DNA from: Caulobacter rhizosphaerae
Lineage (GTDB): Bacteria; Pseudomonadota; Alphaproteobacteria; Caulobacterales; Caulobacteraceae
Assembly: GCF_010977555.1 (NCBI RefSeq)
Contig: NZ_CP048815.1
Coordinates: 3,216,501-3,280,500, forward strand
DNA: 64,000 bases
Direction of reading: 5' to 3'
This document shows, in pieces, positions 8,936-20,266 of the stretch. Numbering within the stretch: position 1 is the stretch's first letter; each line of letters begins with the position of its first letter. Position numbers and translations under genes: made by a program. Below the pieces are notes generated by a model, which was not told where the DNA came from, did no database searches, and saw only the letters and a list, made by a program, of their open reading frames with translations.

Positions 8936-9754
8936 TTAACGGGGCGGGAACAGCCAGGGCAACCCAGACTTGGCGGACGGGTCGTAGATGGTGCTGTGGT
9001 GCTCGTTCGGCATGGGTTCGTAGCGCCAGGCCAGGCCCTTGGGCGGGGCGGCCCTGAGCGCCGCGACCACCCGGTCGAGGCCCGCCTGCATCGTCGTCCC
9101 CTCGTCGCCGATCGACAGGTAGAGGCGACGGCCCCTGAACCCGCCCTGCCCCAACAGGGTCGAAGCCTGGCGCGACAGGCTCTGGTCGTCCCACCACAGG
9201 CTGGGGCTGGCGGCCAGATAGGCGTCGAAGGCCCGGGGCTCGCGCAGGAACGTCTCGACCACGAACAGGCCGGCCAGGGATTCGCCGATCAACCCGCTGG
9301 CGCCGTTGGTGCGGTAGCGCGCCTTCACCCACGGCCGCAATTCGTCGACCAGAAAGCGGCGATAGGCCGCCGAACCGCCGGAGGTGGGCAGCAGCTCGCG
9401 ATCCTTGGCGAACGTCGCCGGGTGGGTGAGGTCATGCTTGCGGTCAACACCCTCGATCCCGACCACGATCATCGGGGCTAGGGTTCCGGCCGCCACCATC
9501 TGGGACACGAAGTCGGTGATCTTGGGGAAGTCCTCCTGCACCACGCCGCCGTCGAGCAGGTAGAGCACCGGAAACCGCCGCTTGCCCTGCGCATAGCCGG
9601 GCGGCAGGGCGACATTGACCCGGCGCTGGCCGCCCAGCACGCGGCTGTCGACCATGAACGTCCCGTCGGGCGTGAGCGCGCGAGCCCCAACCGGGGCGAA
9701 GGCGGGAACGGCGGCGGCGGCGGCCGCGGCGGCCAGGAATCGTCTGCGATGCAT
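8936..9754 (-). CDS. Exported alpha/beta hydrolase, IroE/esterase-D-like
   Basis: 272 residues from the ATG at 9754, chosen because it begins a Tat-like signal peptide (HRRRFLAAAAAAAAVP). The fold is the putative-esterase (Fes/IroE-like) type: RFPVLYLLDGG, MIVVGIEGVDR, nucleophile elbow GESLAGLF and C-terminal EHHSTIYDP carrying the catalytic His. Relatives hydrolyse ferric-enterobactin-type esters or S-formylglutathione; periplasmic export and the lack of siderophore genes nearby leave the substrate open. Divergent from the Hsp70-like gene, with 121 bases between start codons. Confidence 0.82.
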   Translation of the reverse strand: MHRRRFLAAAAAAAAVPAFAPVGARALTPDGTFMVDSRVLGGQRRVNVALPPGYAQGKRRFPVLYLLDGGVVQEDFPKITDFVSQMVAAGTLAPMIVVGIEGVDRKHDLTHPATFAKDRELLPTSGGSAAYRRFLVDELRPWVKARYRTNGASGLIGESLAGLFVVETFLREPRAFDAYLAASPSLWWDDQSLSRQASTLLGQGGFRGRRLYLSIGDEGTTMQAGLDRVVAALRAAPPKGLAWRYEPMPNEHHSTIYDPSAKSGLPWLFPPR

Positions 9755-9875
9755 GGCCAAGGCTCGACCATCGAAGGCGCGCCGCCAAGAGCTCTTCGTC
9801 GCAAAGCGACCACTCCGCTTGACGCCAGCGCCTGGGGCGTTAGGAACCCTGCCCTCCTCCCGCCCAGGCTCCCCC

Positions 9876-11204
9876 ATGACGTCCGTTCCGCAAACGACGA
9901 TCGGAATCGATTTCGGCACGACCAACACCGTGGTCTCGATGACCCATGGCGACGGCCCGGCCACGCTGGTCAGGTTCCCGACGACGGGCGGCGAGATCTT
10001 CGCCTTCCGCTCGGCCCTGAGCTTCCACGCGGTCATGGGGGCCAACGGCCGGCCCAACGAGCTGGTGACGGAGGCCGGTCCCTGGGCGATCGAGGCCTAT
10101 GTCGAGGACCCGCTGGAGACCCGCTTCATCCAGTCGTTCAAGACCTTCGCCGCCAGCGCCGCCTTCACCGAGACCAAGATCCTCAACAAGCGCTACCTGT
10201 TCGAGGACCTGCTGGCCGACTTCCTGCTGAAGCTGAAGGCCCACGGCGGGCCCGCCATGGAGACCTTGCCGCCGCGGGTGATCGTCGGACGGCCGGTGAC
10301 CTTCGCCGGCGGCAATCCCGATGAGACCCTGGCCCTGGCCCGCTACGAGGCCGGCTTCCGGCGCCTGGGCTTCACCGACGTCCGCTATGCCTACGAGCCG
10401 GTCGGGGCGGCGTTCTTCTTCGCCCGCCAGCTGCGGCAGGACGCGACGGTGCTGGTCGCCGACTTCGGCGGCGGCACCAGCGACTTCTCGATCGTGCGGT
10501 TCGAGCGGCACGCCGGCAAGCTGCGCTCCACCGCCCTGGCCCGGTCAGGCGTCGGCGTGGCCGGCGACGCCTTCGACTACCGGATCATCGACCAGCTGGT
10601 GTCGCCCGAACTGGGCAAGGGCAGCCTCTACAAGGCGTTCGACAACCGCCTGCCGATCCCCCAGCGCTACTACACCGCCTTCGCCCGCTGGGACCAGCTG
10701 GCCCTGCTGCGCGCCTCCAAGGACATGCGCGACATCCGGGCCCTGGAGCGCACCGCCGTGGAGCCCGAGAAGATCGCCCGACTGATCGAGGTGCTGGACG
10801 ACAATCACGGCTACGCCCTCTACCGCGCCGTCTCGTCGCTGAAGGAGGCGTTGTCGAGCCGGGAGGAAGCCGTCTTCCGCTTCGAAGCCGGCTCGGTGCT
10901 GATCGAGAAGACCGTCCGGCGCACCGACTTCGAGGGCTGGATCGCCCCGGAGCTGAAAGCCATCGAGACGGCGGTCGACCAGGCGCTGGAGCGCTCGGGC
11001 CTGGGTCCGGACGGCGTCGACCGGGTCTTCCTGACCGGCGGCAGTTCGTTCGTGCCGGCCGTGCGCCAGATCTTCCTGCGCCGGTTCGGGACGGCGAAGA
11101 TCGAGAGCGGCGGCGAGTTCGAATCCATCGCCTCGGGCCTGGCCCTGATCGGCCGCGAGCCTGACCTGGACCTGTGGAGTGAAAAGGCCAGGCTTCCCGC
11201 CTGA
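9876..11204 (+). CDS. Hsp70-family protein, YegD-like
   Basis: 442 residues, the size of E. coli YegD and without the DnaK C-terminal lid. The actin-like ATPase motifs are present: IGIDFGTTNTVVSM near the N-terminus, VLVADFGGGTSDFSIV near residue 190, and FLTGGSSFVPAVRQIF near 385. The ATG at 9876 is used because the phosphate-1 loop begins about nine residues later; upstream in-frame codons encode unrelated sequence. Members are putative non-canonical chaperones with no established clients. The next gene begins about 150 bases downstream. Confidence 0.87.
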   Translation: MTSVPQTTIGIDFGTTNTVVSMTHGDGPATLVRFPTTGGEIFAFRSALSFHAVMGANGRPNELVTEAGPWAIEAYVEDPLETRFIQSFKTFAASAAFTETKILNKRYLFEDLLADFLLKLKAHGGPAMETLPPRVIVGRPVTFAGGNPDETLALARYEAGFRRLGFTDVRYAYEPVGAAFFFARQLRQDATVLVADFGGGTSDFSIVRFERHAGKLRSTALARSGVGVAGDAFDYRIIDQLVSPELGKGSLYKAFDNRLPIPQRYYTAFARWDQLALLRASKDMRDIRALERTAVEPEKIARLIEVLDDNHGYALYRAVSSLKEALSSREEAVFRFEAGSVLIEKTVRRTDFEGWIAPELKAIETAVDQALERSGLGPDGVDRVFLTGGSSFVPAVRQIFLRRFGTAKIESGGEFESIASGLALIGREPDLDLWSEKARLPA

Positions 11205-11357
11205 CGGCGGCCGGCGAGGGCGTGGCGAAGTAGGCGGCCGCCGCAGGAATCCTTTCCGGTTCCGCCCGCCCGGCGACGTCTCTTTCATAGTGGAGCTTGC
11301 AGGCCCGCGGTTCGCCGCGCCCGACGCGCCATCACGTCGAGTCGGGGAACGGCAGGA

Positions 11358-12578
11358 ATGGGCGACGGAGCGCGCACGATTGTCATCGTGCTGCATGACC
11401 TGCCGTTGGGCGGGTCGGAACGGATCGCGGTGCGGCTGGCCAACCGCTGGGCGGCGCTGGGCCGCAAGGTCACCCTGTTCTGCGGATCTCGCGAGGGCCC
11501 GCTGGCCCAGTTGATCGACGCCGAGGTCCAGCTGGTCGAGGCTGATCCGCCCCTTCCGCGTGGCCCCGGCTCGCGCAAGGCCCTCGGGCGGGCCGCGGCC
11601 GCCTATGTCGCCCGGAGCCGGCCCGACATCCTGTTCGCGCCCGGCAACTATCACTGGCCGATCCTGCCCGCCATCGACGCCCTGCCGGCCGACCAGCGGC
11701 CGGGCGTGGTCGCCCAGATCGGCACGCCCCTCTATCGCCATGGGCGCGGCGCCCTGGCCCAGATCCCCTACAATCTGCGAACCCGCCGACAGTTTGCCGG
11801 CGTTGACCAGGCCATCTCGCTGTCGGACAGCATGACCGAGGACGCCAACCACGTGCTGGGGCGGCGCATCACTCAGCGCATCGCCCTGCCCGCCCTCGAC
11901 GACGACCACGCCTTCACCCCACCGCCCGAAGGCAAGCTCATCCTGGCGGCCGGACGGCTGGTGGCGGAAAAGGGTTTCGATGTCGCCCTGCGGGCCTTCG
12001 CCAGGCTCGACGATCCCGACGCCCGGCTGGCGATCGTCGGGGAAGGCGAACGGCGGACCGAGTTGGAGACCCTCGCCATCGAGCTGGGGGTGGCCGAGCG
12101 GGTCAGCCTGCCCGGCTATGTCCCCGACATCCGGCCGTGGCTGGAGGCGGCCCGCGCCTTCCTGCTGACCTCCTGGTACGAGGGCTATGCGGCGGTGATC
12201 GTCGAGGCCCTGGGCGCGGGCCGTCCGGTGGTGAGCACTGACTGCACCCCAGCCGCCCGAGAGCTGCTGGGCCACAGCGACGCCGGCCGCGTCGCCGCGA
12301 TCGGCGATGTCGACGGCCTGGCCGAAGGCCTGCGCCAGGTGCTGAACGCCCCGACCCCCGATCCGGCGGTCCTGGCCCGATCGGTGGCCGGCTATCGAAT
12401 CGGGCCGATCGCCGAGGCCTATCTGCAGGTGTTCGACGCCGTGGTCGCCAAGCGAGCCAGTCCGGCCGCGATCAAGCGGTTCGCGCCCCTCCCGGGACGC
12501 GCTTTTTCCATTCTCGCCGGACGTCCAGCGCCAGCGAGCGCGGCGAGACTTCGAAGCGCTTGGCGTCGATCAGCGTGA
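11358..12578 (+). CDS. Glycosyltransferase family 4 (GT-B fold)
   Basis: 406 residues. The N-terminal acceptor domain has LPLGGSERIAVRLANRW (about 16-32). The C-terminal nucleotide-sugar domain has LILAAGRLVAEKGFDVALRA and the EX7E-type signature YEGYAAVIVEALGAGRPVVS. The likely role is transfer of a hexose or similar sugar onto a lipid-linked or capsular glycan at the cytosolic face of the inner membrane. The final 35 residues run past the usual end of the fold and are encoded opposite the 3' end of the convergent gene (overlap 12472-12578). CAGGA precedes the ATG. Confidence 0.88.
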   Translation: MGDGARTIVIVLHDLPLGGSERIAVRLANRWAALGRKVTLFCGSREGPLAQLIDAEVQLVEADPPLPRGPGSRKALGRAAAAYVARSRPDILFAPGNYHWPILPAIDALPADQRPGVVAQIGTPLYRHGRGALAQIPYNLRTRRQFAGVDQAISLSDSMTEDANHVLGRRITQRIALPALDDDHAFTPPPEGKLILAAGRLVAEKGFDVALRAFARLDDPDARLAIVGEGERRTELETLAIELGVAERVSLPGYVPDIRPWLEAARAFLLTSWYEGYAAVIVEALGAGRPVVSTDCTPAARELLGHSDAGRVAAIGDVDGLAEGLRQVLNAPTPDPAVLARSVAGYRIGPIAEAYLQVFDAVVAKRASPAAIKRFAPLPGRAFSILAGRPAPASAARLRSAWRRSA

Positions 12579-13386
12579 CCGGGCCGGCGGCCGACAGGGT
12601 GTGAAACCCGTCGGTCAGGCGGCCGAAACTGGATGGCGGCAGGATCGGTTCGTCGGCCTCCGCCTCGAAGCGGTCCGGCGTCAGGGTGGTGACCCGCAGC
12701 GGGCGGATGGCGCCGCCATAGGTCTGGCGGCAGTCCTGCATCGGCAGCACGATCGCTCCGTCGACCACGACCGGCGTGCCGCCCGGCCGTGAGCTGGAGG
12801 GATCGAAGCGCACGGGATTGCCGGCGTGCGGCGTCCAGGGGCCGGTGATCGTTTCGGCCCAGGCCACGTGCAGGGCGCTGACCTTCTCGGCGCGGGTCGT
12901 GGCCGGGGTGTAGAACAGCCACCACAGGCCGTCGTGGAGCACCGGGGTGGCGTCGATGGCCACCTGGTCAAGCTCGATCGCCTGGACCGGCTCCCACCTC
13001 GTCGGGAAGTCCACGGCGCGATACAGGGTCAGCCGCCCCGACTTGTGCGCCTCGGGCAGCATGTAGGTCTCGCCGTCCGCCTCGAGGATGAAGGGGTACG
13101 ACAGGTGCCAGGGCTCCTTGAGCGCGGGCTGGCGGCCCAGCAGGTTCAGGTCGGTGTCGAAGGTCAGCACCTCGATGGCGCCCAGCCGGTCGCGATAGTC
13201 GTAGATCTCGGCGAAGACATGGAGCCGGTCGTCGCGCCAGACGCCCATCGGGTCGGCCAGGAAGCACAGAGGGCCGGGATCGGGGATCCAGGACACCGGA
13301 TGCTCGGCCAGGGCGCCGGGCTTCAGCAGGTCCGCCATCGGCGCGCGGACCAGGCCGACGCGCCACATGTCCTTCACCAGGCCCAA
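12472..13386 (-). CDS. Beta-propeller protein related to the glucosamine-inositolphosphorylceramide transferase N-terminal domain
   Basis: 304 residues rich in Trp, Asp and Gly with repeated blade-like segments (ADPMGVWRDDRLHVFAEIYD, LHDGLWWLFYTPAT, AWAETITGPWTPH, RPGGTPVVVDGAIVLPMQD). This resembles the five-bladed, GH43-like propeller found N-terminal to plant GINT1 and in bacterial glycan loci; no GT64 domain follows, so a transferase activity should not be assumed. The longest frame starts at TTG 13386; in-frame ATGs at 13368 and 13338 are alternatives. It lies 3 bases from the HbpS-like gene stop, so the two are probably one unit, and overlaps the convergent glycosyltransferase by 107 bases. 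Confidence 0.6.
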   Translation of the reverse strand: MGLVKDMWRVGLVRAPMADLLKPGALAEHPVSWIPDPGPLCFLADPMGVWRDDRLHVFAEIYDYRDRLGAIEVLTFDTDLNLLGRQPALKEPWHLSYPFILEADGETYMLPEAHKSGRLTLYRAVDFPTRWEPVQAIELDQVAIDATPVLHDGLWWLFYTPATTRAEKVSALHVAWAETITGPWTPHAGNPVRFDPSSSRPGGTPVVVDGAIVLPMQDCRQTYGGAIRPLRVTTLTPDRFEAEADEPILPPSSFGRLTDGFHTLSAAGPVTLIDAKRFEVSPRSLALDVRREWKKRVPGGARTA

Positions 13387-13389
13387 GGC

Positions 13390-13866
13390 TCAGTTCACCT
13401 GGCCGGCGAACCTGGCCAGGGCCTCGCGGGCGCAGGCGTCGGCCGTCTCATGCGAGGTGTCGGCCACGGCCAGGCCGCCCACCAGCCGGCCGCCCCTGTG
13501 CAGGGGCAGCGAGCCGCCGTGCGGGTTCAGCCGGTCCGGCTCGGCCTTGATCAGGGCGGCGAAGGCCGGGTCGTCCTTCTCGCGGGGCTCCATCGCGCTG
13601 CCCGGCGCGTCGAACTGGACGGCGGTGGCGGCCTTGCGCGGGGCGGCGACCGGGGGCTTGGGACTGGCGGGGGCGCGCAGCACGACCAGCGGATTGCCCT
13701 TGTCGTCGACCACGCTGGCGCTGACCGCCGCGCCCCTGGCCGCGCAGGCGTCGACGGCGGCGCGGGCCAGGTCGATGGACAACGGCAGGTCAAGGGCGGG
13801 GCCGGCGGTCTGAGCGAAAGCCGGCGTCGCGGCCAGCAGCGTGCTCACGATCATGATCCGCTTCAT
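13390..13866 (-). CDS. Exported GlcG/HbpS-like (DUF336) protein
   Basis: 158 residues with a cleavable signal peptide (MKRIMIVSTLLAATPAFAQ). The mature domain follows the HbpS/GlcG pattern: A-rich first helix, VVDDKGNPLVVLRAP, an RKAATAVQF segment, then GGSLPLHRGGRLVGGLAVAD and an acidic-alanine last helix. HbpS of Streptomyces binds haem and relatives occur near oxidoreductases; here the haem-binding residues cannot be confirmed. First gene of a two-gene unit with the beta-propeller protein. The spacer upstream is filled by a palindromic repeat. Confidence 0.72.
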   Translation of the reverse strand: MKRIMIVSTLLAATPAFAQTAGPALDLPLSIDLARAAVDACAARGAAVSASVVDDKGNPLVVLRAPASPKPPVAAPRKAATAVQFDAPGSAMEPREKDDPAFAALIKAEPDRLNPHGGSLPLHRGGRLVGGLAVADTSHETADACAREALARFAGQVN

Positions 13867-13877
13867 TCTATCCTCCG

Positions 13878-13974
13878 CTCATCCCGGCGAACGTGGGACC
13901 CAAGCCGAGTCTGGAGTAGCGTGCGGCGCTCAAACGGCCAAGGCCGCTTGGGTCCCGGCTTCCGTCGGGATGAG
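13878..13974. repeat. Palindromic intergenic repeat, family 2
   Basis: CTCATCCCGGCGAA plus GTGGGACCCAAGC is matched in inverted form by GCTTGGGTCCCGGCTTCCGTCGGGATGAG about 40 bases later. Elements of this kind are common in alphaproteobacterial spacers. It lies between two same-strand genes. Confidence 0.75.
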
Positions 13975-13998
13975 TGGAAAAGAGAGGTTGGCGGACCG

Positions 13999-14026
13999 AA
14001 AAAGGGGCTCGCGAACGAGCCCCTTT
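13999..14026 (-). terminator. Rho-independent terminator of ppdK
   Basis: On the minus strand an 11-base perfect stem (AAAGGGGCTCG/CGAGCCCCTTT) with a four-base loop runs into a T-tract. It begins 8 bases past the ppdK stop. Confidence 0.9.
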
Positions 14027-14033
14027 GGGAGGA

Positions 14034-16721
<2,688 letters not shown>

Positions 16722-17030
16722 TTCTTGTTCACCCTGCGATAGTGAAAAGCCTGCGGTTCTCTGGTGGAACCGTCCTGGCCTGGGACAACGAAGCTTAACG
16801 CCCATCCCGCACTGCAATATCCGGGCGTTCAGTAGCACCTTGTCAAAGAAGCCGTCCACCGACGGTTTTCGGTTCGCAGTCTAAAGCGAAAATTCGGCAA
16901 ATTCTTCCAATGACAACGTTGTCCTGATCGAGATTTGCGCGATACATCACAAGGGCGAACACCGGCCCGAGTCTTGGGACCGGTGGCGCCCGTCGCATCT
17001 CGCCATGCTGAAGCTAGGTTGGCGGCCGTT
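16722..17030. other. Promoter region of ppdK, with a 12-base palindrome
   Basis: A 309-base gap between ppdK and the upstream same-strand porin gene. The middle is AT-richer and contains the palindrome at 16912-16923. No gene or clear terminator for the porin was seen. Confidence 0.45.
16912..16923. promoter_or_regulatory. Palindrome GACAACGTTGTC, possible LacI-type operator
   Basis: A perfect 12-base palindrome with a central CG, about 190 bases upstream of the ppdK start. LacI/GalR-family operators typically have this form. No LacI-family gene lies in the window, so the regulator is unknown. Confidence 0.4.
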
Positions 17031-18209
17031 CTAGAACAGGTCGATGGTCATCCGCAGCGCCATCACCACCACCGTCCGAGCGTCCTCGTCGCCGCCGGCG
17101 CGGCGGATCACCTGCAGGTCGGGCTGCAGGGCGACGCGTGGCGCCAGCTTGTCCGAATAGGTGACCTCGACGCTGGATTCGGCCCGGGCGGGCGCCAAGC
17201 CCGCGTCGAGGGTGTTGGCGCGCTGCTTGGACGACAGCCGCCCCTGCTCCGCCCCGATCGAGAACGCGCTGTCGGGACGCGAGGCGAAGACCCGCTCCAC
17301 CAGCACGCCCGCCTGCCAGCCCGAGCTGAACGGCGTGGTGTCGCCGTCAGAAAACCCCAGCCGGGCGAAGCCGCGCACCGACCGCCCCGTCTCGCCGCCG
17401 TCCACGAACGGATACTCGGCCAGCAGGTAGCCGCCGCGGGCCTTGCTGAGGGCAGGCTCGCCGCTGGCGTCCAGGGTCCGCAGGTCCGGCTGGCGCTCGG
17501 TGTAGAACCAGCCGCCCGCCGCCAGCCGCCAGCGGTCGCCCACCCCGGCCTCGGCGATCACCAGGGCCCCGTTGTCGAACGCCGTCGACGGCCCCTCCGG
17601 ATCCCCCAGCGTACCGGCATGGGCGTTGAGCACTGCAGCCTGGGCGTAGCGCCCTTTCCCGCCCTCGATCTTCACACGGACCGCCAGGGCCGTGGACGGA
17701 AAGATCGACGGGCCGTTCGGGCCGGTGGAGGCGAACTCCGAGCCTATGCCGAACGGCGGAGCCAGCAGCAGGCCCGAGGCTTCGGTGGCGTAGAATTCGC
17801 TGTTGAGGTCGTAGAGCCCAGCGAGGGCCGAGCCGCGCTGGCCGGCGAAACGCGTCTGCAGCCACAGTTCATAGAGCCGGGCCCGAGGCCGTCCGACCTC
17901 GATGTTGTCGACGCCCTGCAGCGTGCCGGCCAGGTCGTTGGGCATGCCGCCGCTGTTGTTGAGCAGGTAACCGTGCACCGTGGCCCCACGCCAGCCGACC
18001 AGCGTCTCCAGGTCGCCGTCGACGATGACGTCGAGATTGTCCAGGGCGCGGCCGGCATGGGCCGTCCCACCGCGCACCGTCCCTGCGACGTCGGCCGTAT
18101 AGGTGATTTCGTGGGTCCAGGCGCCCTGCTCTCGCGCCGAGGCAGCCGATCCGGCGGCTACGCCAATTGCGAACGCCGCGCATGAACAGATAGATTTAAA
18201 ACCAATCAT
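17031..18209 (-). CDS. OprB-family carbohydrate-selective porin
   Basis: 392 residues with a signal peptide (to about residue 26, SAASA). The mature protein has alternating amphipathic strands and ends in MTIDLF, a terminal aromatic typical of outer-membrane barrels. Sequence features match OprB: LDVIVDGDLETLVGW near the start, GLYDLNSEFY, PPFGIGSEFA and RGGYLLAEYPF. It should form a passive outer-membrane channel for sugars or related small solutes. No sugar catabolic gene sits next to it. It is divergent from the chemoreceptor gene at 18390 and upstream of ppdK on the same strand. Confidence 0.82.
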   Translation of the reverse strand: MIGFKSICSCAAFAIGVAAGSAASAREQGAWTHEITYTADVAGTVRGGTAHAGRALDNLDVIVDGDLETLVGWRGATVHGYLLNNSGGMPNDLAGTLQGVDNIEVGRPRARLYELWLQTRFAGQRGSALAGLYDLNSEFYATEASGLLLAPPFGIGSEFASTGPNGPSIFPSTALAVRVKIEGGKGRYAQAAVLNAHAGTLGDPEGPSTAFDNGALVIAEAGVGDRWRLAAGGWFYTERQPDLRTLDASGEPALSKARGGYLLAEYPFVDGGETGRSVRGFARLGFSDGDTTPFSSGWQAGVLVERVFASRPDSAFSIGAEQGRLSSKQRANTLDAGLAPARAESSVEVTYSDKLAPRVALQPDLQVIRRAGGDEDARTVVVMALRMTIDLF

Positions 18210-18389
18210 GGGTCCCGCCCCGTCAATACAGGGACAAGTACCGGCCGCCCTTGAAGCACTTCTTAAAGTCCTTGGGGCGCGGCCTTTTGCCTCATCTCGA
18301 CGCTCTCACCACTCGAGCACGCAGGACAAAGACGTCGTTAACCTCAATACCGGACAGTGTGCGAATCCAGACGACACAAGGGCTCGGGA

Positions 18390-20201
18390 ATGCTTCGGAC
18401 GATCAACCACAAGGTGATGGGCGCGGGCGCGGCCGTCATGCTGCTGTGCACGGCCAGCGCCGGCGCGGGCCTGTGGTCGACGACCCGCCTCGACGACGCC
18501 CTCAGGGACGCCCAGGTCTCGGCCAGTGTCCTGCGCAACCATCTGGAAGCCGACATGATGCACGACGCCCTGCGCGCCGACGTCCTGTCCAGCCAGCTGG
18601 CCGGCGACGCTGGTTCGGGAGTCGCCATCCAGGACGTCCGCAAGGACCTGACCGCTCACGTCGCCAATTTCCGCGAGGCGATCACCGCCAACGACGCCCT
18701 GGCCACCGACCCCGCTAGCCGGGGCGCCCTGGCCGAGCTCAAGGCGCCGCTGGACACCTACATCAAGTCCGCCAGCCAGATGATCGAACTGGGCGCGACC
18801 GACCACGTCCAGGCCGTGGCCGCCATGCCCGGCTTCATGAAGCAGTTCACGACGCTGGAAGACGCGATGAGCGCGGCGTCCGACAAGATCGAGGCCGCTT
18901 CGACCACCGCCGCGGCCCGCGCCAAGAGCGTGGCCCTGTTCTCCGAAATCCTGATGAGCGTCGCGGTGCTGGCGGGCGTCGTCTTCGCCGGCATTCTGAT
19001 CGCGATGTCGCGCGCCGCCATCGTGCGGCCGGTGCTGAACCTGGCCGGCGACATGCGTCGGCTGGCGGCCGGCCAGACGGACATCACCGTCTCGGGCGCG
19101 GGGCGCGCCGACGAGATCGGCGAGATGGCCAAGAGCGTCGAGGTGTTCCGCCAGTCCGGCATCGAACGCGCCCGTCTCGAGGCGGAGGCGGCCGGGTTCC
19201 AGCAGGAGCTGGACCGCAAGCTGCGCGACATGGAGGCCGCGTTCGAAGCCGCCGGCCGCGAGCAGAAGGCCGTCGTCGACGTGATGGCCAAGGGCCTGGC
19301 CAGCCTGGCCGGCGGCGACCTGTCGGCCCGCATCGCCGTCCAGGTGGCCAGCGACTACGCCGCCCTGAAGAACGACTTCAACGCCGCCGCCGCGGGGCTG
19401 GAGCACGCGATCCGCACGATCTCCGACGTCGCCTCGCAGATCGGCTCGGGCACCGAGGAGATCGCCCAGGCCTCCAACGACCTGTCGCGCCGGACCGAGC
19501 AGCAGGCGGCCAGCCTGGAGGAGACCGCCGCCGCCCTGGACGAGATCGCCGCCACCGTTCGCCAGACCGCCGACGGCGCCGGCCGCGCCACCACCGAGGT
19601 CGCCTCGGCCCGCACCGACGCCGAGCGCTCGGGCCAGGTCGTCGACCAGGCCGTCGCGGCCATGGACGCCATCGAGGACTCCTCGCGCCAGATCACCCAG
19701 ATCATCGGGGTGATCGACGAGATCGCCTTCCAGACCAACCTGCTGGCCCTGAACGCCGGCGTAGAGGCGGCCCGGGCCGGCGACGCCGGCCGCGGCTTCG
19801 CGGTCGTGGCCCAGGAAGTCCGGGCCCTGGCCCAGCGTTCAGCCGAGGCGGCCAAGGAGATCAAGACGCTGATCTCGACCTCGTCGCAGCAGGTCGACGC
19901 CGGCGTGACCCTGGTCGGCCAGACGGGGGAGGCCCTGGCCCGGATCGTCGGCCGCGTCGCCGTCATCGACGATCTGGTCCGCCAGATCTCCTCGTCCAGC
20001 CAGGAGCAGGCCTCGGGCCTGGCCGAGGTCAACACCGCCGTCAATCACATGGACCAGGTGGTGCAGCAGAACGCGGCCATGGTCGAGCAGGCCACCGCCG
20101 CCACCTATTCCCTGAAGGGCGAGACGGCCCAGCTGGTCTCGCTGGTCGGCCGCTTCCGGATCGGCGGCGACGCGCGTCCCGAACTGCGCCGGGCGAGCTG
20201 A
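18390..20201 (+). CDS. Methyl-accepting chemotaxis protein
   Basis: 603 residues from the ATG at 18390 (AAGGG about 9 bases before). TM1 is at about 8-28, then a periplasmic helical domain of about 160 residues, TM2 near 190-212, HAMP, and a cytoplasmic hairpin with [20 protein letters not shown] and [37 protein letters not shown] stretch gives likely methylation-region glutamates. The C-terminus lacks a CheR-binding pentapeptide. The sensor differs from that of the receptor at 7022, so a different stimulus is likely. The OprB porin gene is divergent from it, which may or may not be functional. Confidence 0.94.
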   Translation: MLRTINHKVMGAGAAVMLLCTASAGAGLWSTTRLDDALRDAQVSASVLRNHLEADMMHDALRADVLSSQLAGDAGSGVAIQDVRKDLTAHVANFREAITANDALATDPASRGALAELKAPLDTYIKSASQMIELGATDHVQAVAAMPGFMKQFTTLEDAMSAASDKIEAASTTAAARAKSVALFSEILMSVAVLAGVVFAGILIAMSRAAIVRPVLNLAGDMRRLAAGQTDITVSGAGRADEIGEMAKSVEVFRQSGIERARLEAEAAGFQQELDRKLRDMEAAFEAAGREQKAVVDVMAKGLASLAGGDLSARIAVQVASDYAALKNDFNAAAAGLEHAIRTISDVASQIGSGTEEIAQASNDLSRRTEQQAASLEETAAALDEIAATVRQTADGAGRATTEVASARTDAERSGQVVDQAVAAMDAIEDSSRQITQIIGVIDEIAFQTNLLALNAGVEAARAGDAGRGFAVVAQEVRALAQRSAEAAKEIKTLISTSSQQVDAGVTLVGQTGEALARIVGRVAVIDDLVRQISSSSQEQASGLAEVNTAVNHMDQVVQQNAAMVEQATAATYSLKGETAQLVSLVGRFRIGGDARPELRRAS

Positions 20202-20266
20202 AGCGTCGCTGCGGCCAAAAGCCGCGCTGGCCTCCGACGCCGCCAGGAATGCGCTAGCAGGGTGAC

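Noticed and set aside
20211..20225. Terminator after the chemoreceptor at 18390
   Set aside because: The stem is only five bases (GCGGC/GCCGC) and no T-tract follows.
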